From Pedobacter sp. SYP-B3415 (GTDB lineage: Bacteria; Bacteroidota; Bacteroidia; Sphingobacteriales; Sphingobacteriaceae), in assembly GCF_004138205.1 (NCBI RefSeq), contig NZ_RXNQ01000008.1:1-64000 (forward strand): 64,000 nt of DNA. Reading direction: 5' to 3'. A program made the translations under genes and the position numbers. How positions within the stretch are numbered: the first letter of the stretch is position 1; every line of letters begins with the position of its first letter. This document shows, piece by piece, positions 17,875 to 26,588 of this stretch. The notes below the pieces were generated by a model that saw only the letters and a list, made by a program, of their open reading frames with translations, was not told the DNA's origin and did no database searches.

Positions 17875-19479
17875 ATGCAAAATGATCATGCAGCCCATTC
17901 TGGCTCATCACTAAAAAAATATTTTCTTGCCAAAAACCTGAAGAAGGACATACCTTCCAGTATTGTTGTTTTTCTGGTAGCGCTTCCGCTGTGCCTGGGT
18001 ATTGCACTGGCGTCGGGAGCACCGCTTTTTGCCGGCCTGCTTGCCGGTATTGTTGGCGGTATTGTAATCGGTTCGGCCAGTGGGTCGCAACTCAGTGTAA
18101 GCGGACCCGCGGCGGGGCTTACCGTAATTGTTCTTGGAGCAATTACACAACTTAACAACTATCCGATGTTCATGATGGCGGTCATGCTGGCGGGTGCTTT
18201 ACAGATCGTTCTCGGCCTGATTAAGGCGGGTACCATCGGTAATTATTTTCCGTCGAGCGTAATCGAAGGAATGCTGGCTGCAATCGGCCTCATCCTTATT
18301 CTCAAACAGCTTCCGCATGCGCTGGGTGTTGATTCCGATTTTTTTGGCGATGAGGGCTTTTTTCAACGTGATCACGAAAACACGTTTTCTGCTATTCAAA
18401 CTGCACTCGGTCACTTCAGCCTGGCTGCAATTGTGATCAGCAGTGTGTCTATTGCTATTCTGCTTTTATGGCCGAAGATCAAGGCCGTGAGTATTGTTCC
18501 TGCACCGCTGATCGTTGTGGTAGTGGGCATTGCGCTGAGCCTGGTTTTCAAGGGCTCTGCAAATGCTTTGCGGCCTGAGCAGCTTGTTGCCCTGCCGGTT
18601 ATAAATGGCTGGGATGAATTTACAGGCCTGTTCCGGATGCCGGACTTTTCCTCCATTACCAATCCGAAGGTTCTGGTCATTGCCGCTACCATTGCAATTG
18701 TAGCGAGTCTGGAAAGTCTGCTTAGTCTGGAGGCTATTGATAAGATAGACCCGATCAAACGTGTCTCTCCAACCAACCGTGAACTCGTTGCCCAGGGTTT
18801 GGGGAATATGACCAGTGGTTTTCTCGGGGGATTGCCAATTACCTCGGTAATTGTACGCAGTTCGGCCAATACCAATGCCGGCGCGAGAACAAAGCTGTCT
18901 GCTATTATGCATGGGTTCCTGCTGCTTTTGTCTTTCCTGTTTATACCAACAATTATCAACATGATTCCGCTGGCCTGTCTTGCGGCGATTCTCCTTGTTA
19001 CAGGTTACAGGCTGACACGCATTGCCTTGTTTAAACACATGTATCATAAGGGCTGGGACCAGTTTGTTCCGTTTGTGGCTACCGTACTCGCAGTACTTTT
19101 TACCGACCTGCTAAAGGGCGTAGGCATAGGTATGGCGGTTTCAATTTTTTACCTCTTGCGGACGAACATGCGCAACCCTTTTTTCTACAAGATCCAGGAA
19201 GAAGGCAACAGGAAAAACCTGCGGATCAAACTCGCTGAAGAGGTATCGTTTTTGAATAAAGCCTCCATCCAGGTCATGCTCAATAATATCCCAAAGGAAA
19301 CGACTGTCACGATCGATGGTACCAATTCCCGTTACATCGATCCGGATGTACTGGAAACCATTTACAATTTCAAACATAATGCCTATACAAAAGGTATTAT
19401 TGTTGTGCTTGAAAACATCAAAAAACATTACGTCGTCCCGAAAATTAACAGCAACATTAAACAAGAACTAGAAAATTAA
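17875..19479 (+). CDS. SulP family inorganic anion transporter (probable bicarbonate/sulfate)
   Basis: A 534-residue permease with the SulP core: a soluble start, then PSSIVVFLVALPLCLGIALASGAPL (first helix and phenylalanine/proline-rich motif), GSASGSQLSVSGPAAGLTVIV and about 12 helices. The C-terminal 90 residues form a short STAS-like domain (VTIDGTNSRYIDPDVLETI). A beta-carbonic anhydrase gene follows after only 2 bases. This pairing is known for BicA/DAB-like and SulP-CA fusion systems and points to bicarbonate as substrate; sulfate cannot be excluded. Confidence 0.92.
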   Translation: MQNDHAAHSGSSLKKYFLAKNLKKDIPSSIVVFLVALPLCLGIALASGAPLFAGLLAGIVGGIVIGSASGSQLSVSGPAAGLTVIVLGAITQLNNYPMFMMAVMLAGALQIVLGLIKAGTIGNYFPSSVIEGMLAAIGLILILKQLPHALGVDSDFFGDEGFFQRDHENTFSAIQTALGHFSLAAIVISSVSIAILLLWPKIKAVSIVPAPLIVVVVGIALSLVFKGSANALRPEQLVALPVINGWDEFTGLFRMPDFSSITNPKVLVIAATIAIVASLESLLSLEAIDKIDPIKRVSPTNRELVAQGLGNMTSGFLGGLPITSVIVRSSANTNAGARTKLSAIMHGFLLLLSFLFIPTIINMIPLACLAAILLVTGYRLTRIALFKHMYHKGWDQFVPFVATVLAVLFTDLLKGVGIGMAVSIFYLLRTNMRNPFFYKIQEEGNRKNLRIKLAEEVSFLNKASIQVMLNNIPKETTVTIDGTNSRYIDPDVLETIYNFKHNAYTKGIIVVLENIKKHYVVPKINSNIKQELEN

Positions 19480-19481
19480 AT

Positions 19482-20138
19482 ATGTGCGCAAAACACCAAA
19501 ACTCCGAAGACATCACGTACGAAAGTTTACTGGAAGGTAACAAGGAATGGGTTGCCGAAACATTGAAAGAAGACCCGGCATTTTTTGAAAATCTCTCGAA
19601 AGGGCAGAAACCGCCCGTTCTCTGGATAGGATGTTCTGACAGCCGCGTGCCGGCAAATCAGATTACGAACACCCGCCCGGGCGATATATTTGTTCACCGT
19701 AACATAGCAAATGTGGTAGTGGGTACCGACCTGAACATGTTAAGCGTACTGGACTATTCTGTAAACGTTTTGAAAGTTCGTCATGTGATTGTATGCGGTC
19801 ATTACGGATGCGGCGGCGTTAACGCGGCATTAGGAAATGCGCAGGTTGGTATCATCGATAACTGGCTGCGCAATATTAAAGATGTATATCGTCTGCATGA
19901 AGATGAACTGAACGAACTCCCTGACAGCCAGGCGCGCTTTGATCGTCTTGTAGAGCTGAATGCGATTGAAGGCGTTTATAACCTGAGTAAAACGAATATT
20001 GTTCAGAATGCATGGCGCAATGGCCAGGAGCTTTCTGTGCATGGCTGGGTATACAGCCTGCAAACCGGCCTGATTAAGGATCTGCAGGTAAGCTGTAAAA
20101 ACAATGATCTCGTTGCTCCGATTTTCCGTTTTGGTTAA
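19482..20138 (+). CDS. can: Beta-class carbonic anhydrase
   Basis: A 218-residue cytoplasmic zinc enzyme that interconverts CO2 and bicarbonate. Zinc ligands and the catalytic dyad are all present: Cys51, Asp53 and Arg55 in CSDSRVP, His107 and Cys110 in GHYGCGG. Length and motifs match Can (CynT2)-type type I/II enzymes. It is encoded 2 bases after the SulP transporter gene and ends the unit at a strong terminator, so bicarbonate uptake and equilibration are probably co-regulated. Confidence 0.95.
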   Translation: MCAKHQNSEDITYESLLEGNKEWVAETLKEDPAFFENLSKGQKPPVLWIGCSDSRVPANQITNTRPGDIFVHRNIANVVVGTDLNMLSVLDYSVNVLKVRHVIVCGHYGCGGVNAALGNAQVGIIDNWLRNIKDVYRLHEDELNELPDSQARFDRLVELNAIEGVYNLSKTNIVQNAWRNGQELSVHGWVYSLQTGLIKDLQVSCKNNDLVAPIFRFG

Positions 20139-20157
20139 GTAACCGGTTAATACGCTA

Positions 20158-20188
20158 AACCCCGAAGCCAGCGGCTTCGGGGTTTTTT
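20158..20188 (+). terminator. Terminator of the SulP/carbonic anhydrase operon
   Basis: A perfect 12-bp stem (AACCCCGAAGCC with GGCTTCGGGGTT, 3-base loop) followed by a T run. Confidence 0.93.
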
Positions 20189-20370
20189 ATTTCTATCATG
20201 TCTTCCGGCCCGCCGGCAACAGAAGCGGTCCGTAGCAGTTTAGCTAAACAAAAGCAACCAGGTATAAGCCGGATAGATCAAGTGGTCAGCGCTGTTAGCA
20301 GGCATCGTTTTCGACAGGGATGTTTCAGTAACATTTGCGCTCAGGCTTGGTCACTCAAAATGCCTGTTAA

Positions 20371-20402
20371 CAAAGAAGGCGCCATTCAGGCGCCTTTGTT
20401 TT
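20371..20402 (-). terminator. Terminator of the pruA gene
   Basis: AAGGCGCC-ATTCA-GGCGCCTT forms a perfect 8-bp stem, extendable by CAAAG/TTTG. It lies just beyond the minus-strand stop at 20404, with T-rich sequence on both sides. The 180 bases between this and the previous terminator show no gene. Confidence 0.75.
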
Positions 20403-20403
20403 G

Positions 20404-22038
20404 TTAATCCTCTGCAAGGAATGGATACCGGTAATCAACCGGTGGCTCAAACGTCTCTTTAATCGTACGCGGTGAAACCCAGCGCAGCAGGTTGATCATC
20501 GAACCGGCTTTGTCATTGGTTCCTGAGCCGCGGGCGCCGCCAAAAGGCTGTTGGCCAACAACTGCACCAGTACATTTATCATTGATATAGAAGTTACCTG
20601 CGGCGTTTCTGAGCGCGTGGGTAGCCTTATCGATGGCATAGCGGTCCTGAGCAATCACGGCCCCGGTTAATGCATAGATCGATGTCTCATCAATCGTCTT
20701 CAATATCGAATCAAATTCGTTATCGGCATAGACATAAACTGTAAGAACCGGACCAAAAAGCTCTTCGCACATGGTCGTGTACTTAGGATCCTGAACAACC
20801 AATACAGTTGGCTCTATAAAATAACCTTTAGATTTGTCATAATTGCCGCCGGCAATGATTTCAACAGTCGGGTCATTTTTGGCTGCGTCAATATAGCTGG
20901 CCAGTTTATCAAAAGAGCGCTCGTTAATAACGGCATTGATAAAGTTGCTGAAGTCTTCAGTAGGACCCATCTTCATGTCTGCAAGATCTTTCAGCATCAG
21001 GTCTTTAATTGCCGGCCACACACTTTCTGCAATATATACCCGCGATGCGGCAGAGCATTTTTGTCCCTGGTATTCAAACGCACCGCGTACTATAGCTGTG
21101 CTTGCAGCCGGCACATCTGCCGAATGGTGAACAAGGATAAAGTCTTTACCGCCTGTTTCGCCGACAATGCGTGGATAGGTTTTGTATTTATGAATGTTTG
21201 TTCCGATCGTTTTCCAGATGTCCTGGAAAACTGCGGTTGACCCGGTAAAGTGTATACCCGCAAAGTCCGGATGGTTGAAGATCACGCTGCCTGCCTCGGG
21301 GCCGTCAACATAGATCAGGTTGATCACGCCATCAGGAACACCTGCTTCTTTGAATATCTCCATCAGCACGTTTGCTGCATAGATCTGGGTGTCGGCAGGT
21401 TTCCAGACTACAACATTGCCCATCATGGCGACGCAGCTTGGCAGGTTTCCGGCTATAGCCGTGAAGTTGAAAGGTGTTAAGGCAAATACGAACCCTTCAA
21501 GCGGACGTTGTTCCAGCCTGTTCCAGCTTCCGCGGGGCGATACGGGTGGCTGCTGTGCATAGATTTCGCTCATGTAACTTACATTGAAGCGAAGGAAATC
21601 GATGATTTCGCAGGCTGAGTCAATCTCGGCCTGATAAGCGTTCTTTGACTGGCCCAACATGGTAGCAGCATTCAGCTTATACCGGTACTTGCCGGCAATA
21701 AGGTCTGCTGCTTTCAGAAAAATGGCAGCCCTCTGCTCCCAGGGAAGGTTCTCCCAGTCAGCCTTTGCAGCGAGTGCAGCGTCAATAGCCTGCTCTATAT
21801 GTTGTTTATTTCCGATACTGAATGTAGCCAGTACATGCCGGTGGTCATGCGGCGGAACAACCGTTCCTTTTTGTTCGGTATGTACTTCCTTACCGCCAAT
21901 GTACATGGGTATATCGAGTTGTATGGCCCGCGCTTCGGTCAGTGCCGCCTTTAGTAATGCCCGTTCCCTGCTGCCGGGTGCATAACTTAAGATCGGTTCA
22001 TTCACCGGCTGTGGAACATTAAAAAATCCTTTAGTCAT
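20404..22038 (-). CDS. pruA: L-glutamate gamma-semialdehyde (P5C) dehydrogenase
   Basis: A 544-residue aldehyde dehydrogenase that oxidises glutamate semialdehyde (from proline or ornithine) to glutamate with NAD. The P5CDH branch is recognisable by ALTPFNFTAIAGNLP, WKPADTQIYAANV, FTGSTAVFQDIW, the catalytic Glu in VGETGGKDF and the nucleophilic Cys in FEYQGQKCSAASR. The C terminus ends in the typical RWVSPRTIKETF. It is a single gene with its own -7 box and terminator. PutA-type fusion is absent, as usual in this phylum. Confidence 0.96.
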   Translation of the reverse strand: MTKGFFNVPQPVNEPILSYAPGSRERALLKAALTEARAIQLDIPMYIGGKEVHTEQKGTVVPPHDHRHVLATFSIGNKQHIEQAIDAALAAKADWENLPWEQRAAIFLKAADLIAGKYRYKLNAATMLGQSKNAYQAEIDSACEIIDFLRFNVSYMSEIYAQQPPVSPRGSWNRLEQRPLEGFVFALTPFNFTAIAGNLPSCVAMMGNVVVWKPADTQIYAANVLMEIFKEAGVPDGVINLIYVDGPEAGSVIFNHPDFAGIHFTGSTAVFQDIWKTIGTNIHKYKTYPRIVGETGGKDFILVHHSADVPAASTAIVRGAFEYQGQKCSAASRVYIAESVWPAIKDLMLKDLADMKMGPTEDFSNFINAVINERSFDKLASYIDAAKNDPTVEIIAGGNYDKSKGYFIEPTVLVVQDPKYTTMCEELFGPVLTVYVYADNEFDSILKTIDETSIYALTGAVIAQDRYAIDKATHALRNAAGNFYINDKCTGAVVGQQPFGGARGSGTNDKAGSMINLLRWVSPRTIKETFEPPVDYRYPFLAED

Positions 22039-22056
22039 GGTGTCTCAATTTGTGCG

Positions 22057-22064
22057 CAAAGATA
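22057..22064 (-). promoter_or_regulatory. -7 box of pruA
   Basis: CAAAGATA on the plus strand reads TATCTTTG on the minus strand (TAnnTTTG). It lies 18 bases before the pruA ATG. No clear -33 box. Confidence 0.5.
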
Positions 22065-22142
22065 CGATTTTTAAATTTTTGTGCGCCCGGCTGCGCGTCT
22101 GTCATCAAGATAAATATGCACAGATTGCTTGGTTATGGCAGT

Positions 22143-22439
22143 CTACTGAGCATCGTAGATCACAACGCGTTCAAAAAACACCCGGAAGTTTTCCAGAAAC
22201 GTTTTATGTACGGGATGCACCTGATAAATATCGTGCGCAGCAAGGTCGTCAAAGAACAGAATGAGGCTAAATGTGTAGGTTGTGTCTACGACTGCCCGTT
22301 CAATAGGTGCAGGGCTGCCGATATGAAACTGACGAACAACTTCAATGTTTTCGAGGGTTTCCAGCCCTCTTTTAAATTCAGCTTTTTCGGCATCGGTGGT
22401 TTCCGGTTTCAGCCAGAACAAAACGTGGTGTGCTATCAT
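22143..22439 (-). CDS. Dabb family (stress-responsive A/B barrel) protein
   Basis: A 98-residue complete Dabb domain: MIAHHVLFWLKP at the start, a helix (EKAEFKRGLETL), and the YTFSLILFFDDLAAHDIYQVHPVHKTF strand-helix pattern with conserved His. Such proteins dimerise into ferredoxin-like barrels; most have no known substrate. It is encoded alone between pruA and the palindrome, on the minus strand. Confidence 0.88.
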   Translation of the reverse strand: MIAHHVLFWLKPETTDAEKAEFKRGLETLENIEVVRQFHIGSPAPIERAVVDTTYTFSLILFFDDLAAHDIYQVHPVHKTFLENFRVFFERVVIYDAQ

Positions 22440-22513
22440 ATGATTTTTGCCATGGTTGGCAAGGTAAAGATACTCTTTAAAAAATTAGGTAAAAAAGGCA
22501 ACTTTTTTAACTT

Positions 22514-22546
22514 AAAGTTGGTAACTTTACGAAAGTTACCAACTTT
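22514..22546. repeat. Perfect 15-bp inverted repeat with 3-base loop
   Basis: AAAGTTGGTAACTTT (22514-22528), ACG, AAAGTTACCAACTTT (22532-22546): both arms match fully. It is AT-rich, lies between the divergent Dabb and lpxK genes and has no T run of the intrinsic terminator kind. Further AACTT units at 22499-22513 extend the pattern. Either a double operator for a dimeric regulator or a cruciform/RNA hairpin; see findings. Confidence 0.85.
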
Positions 22547-22641
22547 GCAGGACTCGTAGTGTACCTGCACACGTTCAGAGTAGTTAGCAGAAACCTCAAC
22601 GCGGCGGCTGTTCGATGCCATATAAGTTTCACGCAAATCCG

Positions 22642-22649
22642 TACTTTTG
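22642..22649 (+). promoter_or_regulatory. -7 box of lpxK
   Basis: TACTTTTG (TAnnTTTG) ends only 6 bases before the lpxK ATG at 22656, so transcription would begin at or next to the start codon and give a leaderless or nearly leaderless message. Confidence 0.5.
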
Positions 22650-22655
22650 AGGTCT

Positions 22656-23720
22656 ATGGTCAGTTTAGCCCGGCTTCTGCTTTTACCCTTTGCTATTCTG
22701 TATGGATTGATTATCCGGATTCGTCATTTACTGTATGATACCGGCGTATTTAAATCGAAATTATTTGATGTTCCGATCATCTGCGTTGGTAACCTGGCCA
22801 TGGGAGGTGCCGGAAAAACCCCGCATACAGAATACCTCGTCAAACTTCTCCAGCCACATTTCAGGGTTGCCATTTTAAGCCGAGGGTATGGACGTAAAAC
22901 AAAAGGTTATATCCGCGCAACAGTGGGAAGCACCGCTCTGACAATAGGCGACGAACCGATGCAGTACCTGCAGAAATTTCCAGGTGTTACAGTGGCCGTA
23001 GCTGAGCGGCGCGCAGAAGGTTTACACATGCTTCAACATGATCATGATGTGGTCATCCTTGACGATGCGTATCAGCACCGCGCAGTCCGGCCGGGCATGT
23101 CATTGCTGCTGTTCGATCAGGTTACACTCCAAAAAAAACAATATTTGTTTCCCGCCGGCAACCTGCGCGATGTTTTCAGCGCACGTAGACGCGCAGATTT
23201 ATTTATCGTCACGAAATTGACCGCGCCCCCAGCTGCGTCATTGCAGGAATATTTTACACGCAGGTTGAATCCGGCTAAGCAACAGAAGATTTTTTTCTCC
23301 GGAATCAGGTATTCAAAGCCGAAACCCTTATTCGACATCCCTGACGGACACATAGAAGCGGGTATTGCCCCCGGAAATGCCATTTTGTTCACAGGGATCG
23401 CCAACCCCAAACCGTTGCAGGACCAGCTTGAAAGCGATGGCTGGATGATCACCCCGATGCGTTACCGGGATCACCATACTTTCAGCCGCGGGGATATTTT
23501 TGAACTCACTGCTGCCCTTAAAAGCCTGCCGGCGGATAAAAGAACCGTGCTGACAACAGAAAAGGATGCACAGCGTTTATTAGATGAAAGTTTAAGAGAT
23601 TTACTCTTAAATTTGCCCGTATATTACATTCCCATAGAAATTGCCTTTTTTGACGAAGACAACCAGGGGTTTGATCAGGAAATTTTAGATTATGTTAAGA
23701 GCGCTGCAGGAAACCGTTGA
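22656..23720 (+). CDS. lpxK: Tetraacyldisaccharide 4'-kinase (lipid A)
   Basis: A 354-residue membrane-associated kinase of the Raetz pathway that phosphorylates the 4' position of lipid A disaccharide. It shows an N-terminal hydrophobic helix (LARLLLLPFAILYGLIIRI), Walker A in VGNLAMGGAGKTPHTEYL (about residues 44-61), and the Walker B-like VILDDAYQHR with the LpxK DD/H motif. The ATG at 22656 is chosen; a TTG three codons earlier overlaps the -7 box. Its last 29 bases overlap the purine nucleoside phosphorylase gene, so the two are coupled. Confidence 0.95.
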   Translation: MVSLARLLLLPFAILYGLIIRIRHLLYDTGVFKSKLFDVPIICVGNLAMGGAGKTPHTEYLVKLLQPHFRVAILSRGYGRKTKGYIRATVGSTALTIGDEPMQYLQKFPGVTVAVAERRAEGLHMLQHDHDVVILDDAYQHRAVRPGMSLLLFDQVTLQKKQYLFPAGNLRDVFSARRRADLFIVTKLTAPPAASLQEYFTRRLNPAKQQKIFFSGIRYSKPKPLFDIPDGHIEAGIAPGNAILFTGIANPKPLQDQLESDGWMITPMRYRDHHTFSRGDIFELTAALKSLPADKRTVLTTEKDAQRLLDESLRDLLLNLPVYYIPIEIAFFDEDNQGFDQEILDYVKSAAGNR

Positions 23721-24507
23721 CTACATTAAACGGAAGACAGAAAACTTTGAGCCTGAGGCAGGCATTATTTTGGGTACCGGTCTCGGTGGCCTGGTTCAGG
23801 AAATCGAGATTTCCCAGCAGTTGCTGTATGCCAATATTCCAAATTTTCCGATTTCTACGCTTGAGTTTCATTCAGGCAAATTGATCTTCGGCATGCTGGA
23901 AGGTAAAAAGGTGGTTGCCATGCAGGGACGACTGCATTATTATGAAGGTTATTCCATGCAGCAGATTACTTTCCCCGTACGGGTAATGAAAATGTTGGGA
24001 ATAACAAACCTGTTTGTTTCCAATGCTGCCGGCTCACTTAACCCATCATTTCGCAAGGGCGATCTGATGATCATTGAAGACCACATTAACCTTCAGCCTG
24101 ATAATCCGCTGCGCGGGATAAATGACAGTGATCTGGGCCCCCGTTTTCCCGATATGAGCCAACCCTATAACAGGGAGTTGATAGACCGGGCTGTTGAACT
24201 GGCTAAGTCTGTTGATATCACCTGCCATAAAGGTGTTTATGTGGCTGTATCCGGACCAAATCTTGAGACCAAAGCCGAATACAAATATCTTCGGATTATC
24301 GGAGCTGATGCAGTGGGCATGAGCACTGTGCCGGAGGTCATCGTTGCCAACCATATGGGACTGCCAGTTTTTGCTATTTCTGTGCTTACCGATGAAGGTT
24401 TTCCGGAAGATTTACAGCCTTTTACGCTGCAAGAGATCCTGGAAACCGCTGCGCAGGCTGAGCCCAAAATGACCGAAATATTAAAAGGTTTAATTGCTTC
24501 CGTGTAA
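23692..24507 (+). CDS. punA: Purine-nucleoside phosphorylase
   Basis: A 271-residue trimeric-type PNP that splits purine (2'-deoxy)ribonucleosides with phosphate. Conserved pieces: the phosphate loop GTGLGGL, the FHSGKL and QGRLHYYEGY segments, NAAGSL (purine pocket), EDHINL and VAVSGPNLETKAEY, with MSTVPEV closing the site. It begins within the end of lpxK and its stop overlaps the next ATG (TAATG). A role in nucleoside salvage is certain from family; the link to lpxK is an operon habit in this phylum rather than a pathway. Confidence 0.95.
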   Translation: MLRALQETVDYIKRKTENFEPEAGIILGTGLGGLVQEIEISQQLLYANIPNFPISTLEFHSGKLIFGMLEGKKVVAMQGRLHYYEGYSMQQITFPVRVMKMLGITNLFVSNAAGSLNPSFRKGDLMIIEDHINLQPDNPLRGINDSDLGPRFPDMSQPYNRELIDRAVELAKSVDITCHKGVYVAVSGPNLETKAEYKYLRIIGADAVGMSTVPEVIVANHMGLPVFAISVLTDEGFPEDLQPFTLQEILETAAQAEPKMTEILKGLIASV

Positions 24508-26510
24508 TGCCTACTGTCTTCAGACTGCTCCTGGTTCTTGTGTTGTCTCTCTCGTTTGTGCGTCTTCATGCGCAGGACCTGAAAACCAACATCAATAAAA
24601 ACAAGGAGATGGATTCCCTGCGCAATAAGATAGACGGGGCCCAGGATTCTGTGATTTTCACATCAAAATTTATCCGCTATACCAACCTGAGATTGCTTCG
24701 CGACAGTATTCAGACGCTGCCGCTCGATACGACCCTGCGTAATTTTCAGTATTCAAGTGTGCTTATTCAGCCAGAAAGGCCTACAGCTAATCTCGGTAAC
24801 CTTGGCCTGGCTGCCATACCGCTTTTATTCGAGCACCGTAAAACAATTGGTTTTGATGCCGGATTTCATTCTTTAGACTGGTATAAAGTTGGTCCTGAGG
24901 ATATTACTTATTATGTTGCCCGCACACCATTTACGCGTTTGTATTATGTCAGTGCCGGTCTTAAAGAGCAGGTTTTTCAGGTTACACACTCGCAGAACGT
25001 AACCAAGAACTGGAATGTCGGCGCCACTTACGACCGCATTGGTGCAAATGGATTTTATGCCCAGCAGCGTGGCGATCACCTGAATGCTACCCTTTTCAGC
25101 TGGTACAGGTCGCCTAATAAGCGATACAATCTCTGGGTAAATGCGATTTTCAACACGTTGAAGGCTTCTGAAAATGGCTCCACCCGAAATGACTCCATTT
25201 TTACCGCGCCGCCAACTGTTTCGCTTACGCGCGAAGCCGAAGAGGTAAGGTTGCGTGCTTCACGCCAAATCTACCGCAACTCCACATTTTTTCTCAGACA
25301 GAGTTATTTTGTAGGCCGGATTGATAGCCTTGTGCAGGATTCGGTGCAAAAAATTCTGCCCACTAACAAGTTGACCTATACGCTCTCATATAACCGCAAT
25401 AGTTACGCTTTTCAAAAAGATGAAGCAGACGATTTTTCGGTTCTCCCTGAAGGCAGTTACGACCGGGTTTTTACCAATGATTCGGTGTCAGTCAAACATC
25501 TGCAGAATGAGTTCAACTACGGGTTTTTTCTCCGGGCACGGGGCTCTTCTATTATAAAGAATGAACTTAAACTGAATGCGGGGCTACGGGTTGACTATTA
25601 TACGTTCACGCAGGGCAGTTATGGGGAAAGCGGGGGGCAGTACAATGGATATGGTACGAACTTCCTGAATTCTACTTTGTTAGGAAACGCCGGTTACCGC
25701 TTTAGCAACAGGATTGATCTGAACGTTGATCTTCAGCAGATTTTTCAGGGCCGGAACGCGGGCGATTTTCTGTATGAAGCAAAAAGTAATGTGCTTATTG
25801 GCAAATCTGCGGGCCGGATTGTTCTCGGCGCCTATCTGCAAAACAAGTCGCCTGAGGAGGTTTATAACACCTTCCTCGGTAACCACTATAGCTGGCGAAA
25901 CAATGGCTTCGAGCGGACCAAAATAGCAAATCTGTCTTTCCAATACCTGAATGACAAGTACAATTTCAAGGCTACAGCAGATTATTACCTGATAAGTAAC
26001 TATCTCTATTTTGAACGTGGTGCATTTGTAAACGGTTTCATCAGTCCGCAGCAGGCAGCACAGGATATCAACCTGCTGAAGATTACCGCCTCCAAGAAGG
26101 TTACCTTCGGAAAGTTTAATCTGGATCTTTTTATTGCATATCAGAAGAACAGCAATGAAAATGTCTTACGCACACCCGAATTTTACACGTTTAACAGCTT
26201 ATATCTGAATCAAACGCTGTTCAAAGTTTTAAAAACAAATCTCGGGTTCGATGTGCGGTACAATACCGCGTACCGGGCATATTCGTATACGCCGGGCATC
26301 AGCCAGTTTTATATCGGACCTGATGTGACCTTTAGTACCTATCCAATCGTCGATGTTTTTCTGAAAGCAAATTTGAAACGTGCTAACCTGTTTGTAAAAT
26401 ACGATTATGCCAATCAGAAGTTGTTTACAAATGGCTTCTACACGGTTAACCGCTACCCAATGCAGGATGCGCTGCTGAAGTTCGGGGTTAGCTGGAATTT
26501 TTACGATTAA
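24507..26510 (+). CDS. Outer-membrane putative porin (Bacteroidota family)
   Basis: A 667-residue exported protein. The signal peptide ends in RLHAQ; after a short linker come many amphipathic strands with alternating aromatic/polar residues (LYYVSAGLKEQVFQVTHSQN, YNLWVNAIFNTL), ending in LLKFGVSWNFYD with an aromatic near the C terminus. This matches the Bacteroidota putative porin family found downstream of PNP genes. Its start overlaps the PNP stop. A large barrel for uptake of small molecules, conceivably nucleosides in view of the neighbour, is inference. Confidence 0.85.
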   Translation: MPTVFRLLLVLVLSLSFVRLHAQDLKTNINKNKEMDSLRNKIDGAQDSVIFTSKFIRYTNLRLLRDSIQTLPLDTTLRNFQYSSVLIQPERPTANLGNLGLAAIPLLFEHRKTIGFDAGFHSLDWYKVGPEDITYYVARTPFTRLYYVSAGLKEQVFQVTHSQNVTKNWNVGATYDRIGANGFYAQQRGDHLNATLFSWYRSPNKRYNLWVNAIFNTLKASENGSTRNDSIFTAPPTVSLTREAEEVRLRASRQIYRNSTFFLRQSYFVGRIDSLVQDSVQKILPTNKLTYTLSYNRNSYAFQKDEADDFSVLPEGSYDRVFTNDSVSVKHLQNEFNYGFFLRARGSSIIKNELKLNAGLRVDYYTFTQGSYGESGGQYNGYGTNFLNSTLLGNAGYRFSNRIDLNVDLQQIFQGRNAGDFLYEAKSNVLIGKSAGRIVLGAYLQNKSPEEVYNTFLGNHYSWRNNGFERTKIANLSFQYLNDKYNFKATADYYLISNYLYFERGAFVNGFISPQQAAQDINLLKITASKKVTFGKFNLDLFIAYQKNSNENVLRTPEFYTFNSLYLNQTLFKVLKTNLGFDVRYNTAYRAYSYTPGISQFYIGPDVTFSTYPIVDVFLKANLKRANLFVKYDYANQKLFTNGFYTVNRYPMQDALLKFGVSWNFYD

Positions 26511-26588
26511 TTAAAGGTTAAATAAATTTCTTTTTTATTTGTTTTTGATCAATTAATTGGTTAGTATTGGGGTATTAAACCTATCCCT

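Noticed and set aside
18411..19047. Two long antisense frames (183 and 193 codons) opposite the SulP gene
   Set aside because: Both overlap the same conserved membrane protein in different frames, a usual effect of codon bias; they show no domain.
20198..20407. A 69-codon frame between the SulP/CA terminator and pruA
   Set aside because: It overlaps the pruA terminator hairpin and end, has no leader or promoter and no plausible protein features.
20404..22038. P5C dehydrogenase as the arginine-catabolic arm of the cyanophycin locus
   Set aside because: It could handle arginine-derived semialdehyde, but it is 28 kb away with its own promoter and serves proline use in most bacteria, so linkage is not supported.
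22436..22636. A 66-codon minus-strand frame across the palindrome
   Set aside because: The frame depends on translating the inverted repeat (KVGNFRKVTNF) and lacks start context; the palindrome itself is the better explanation.
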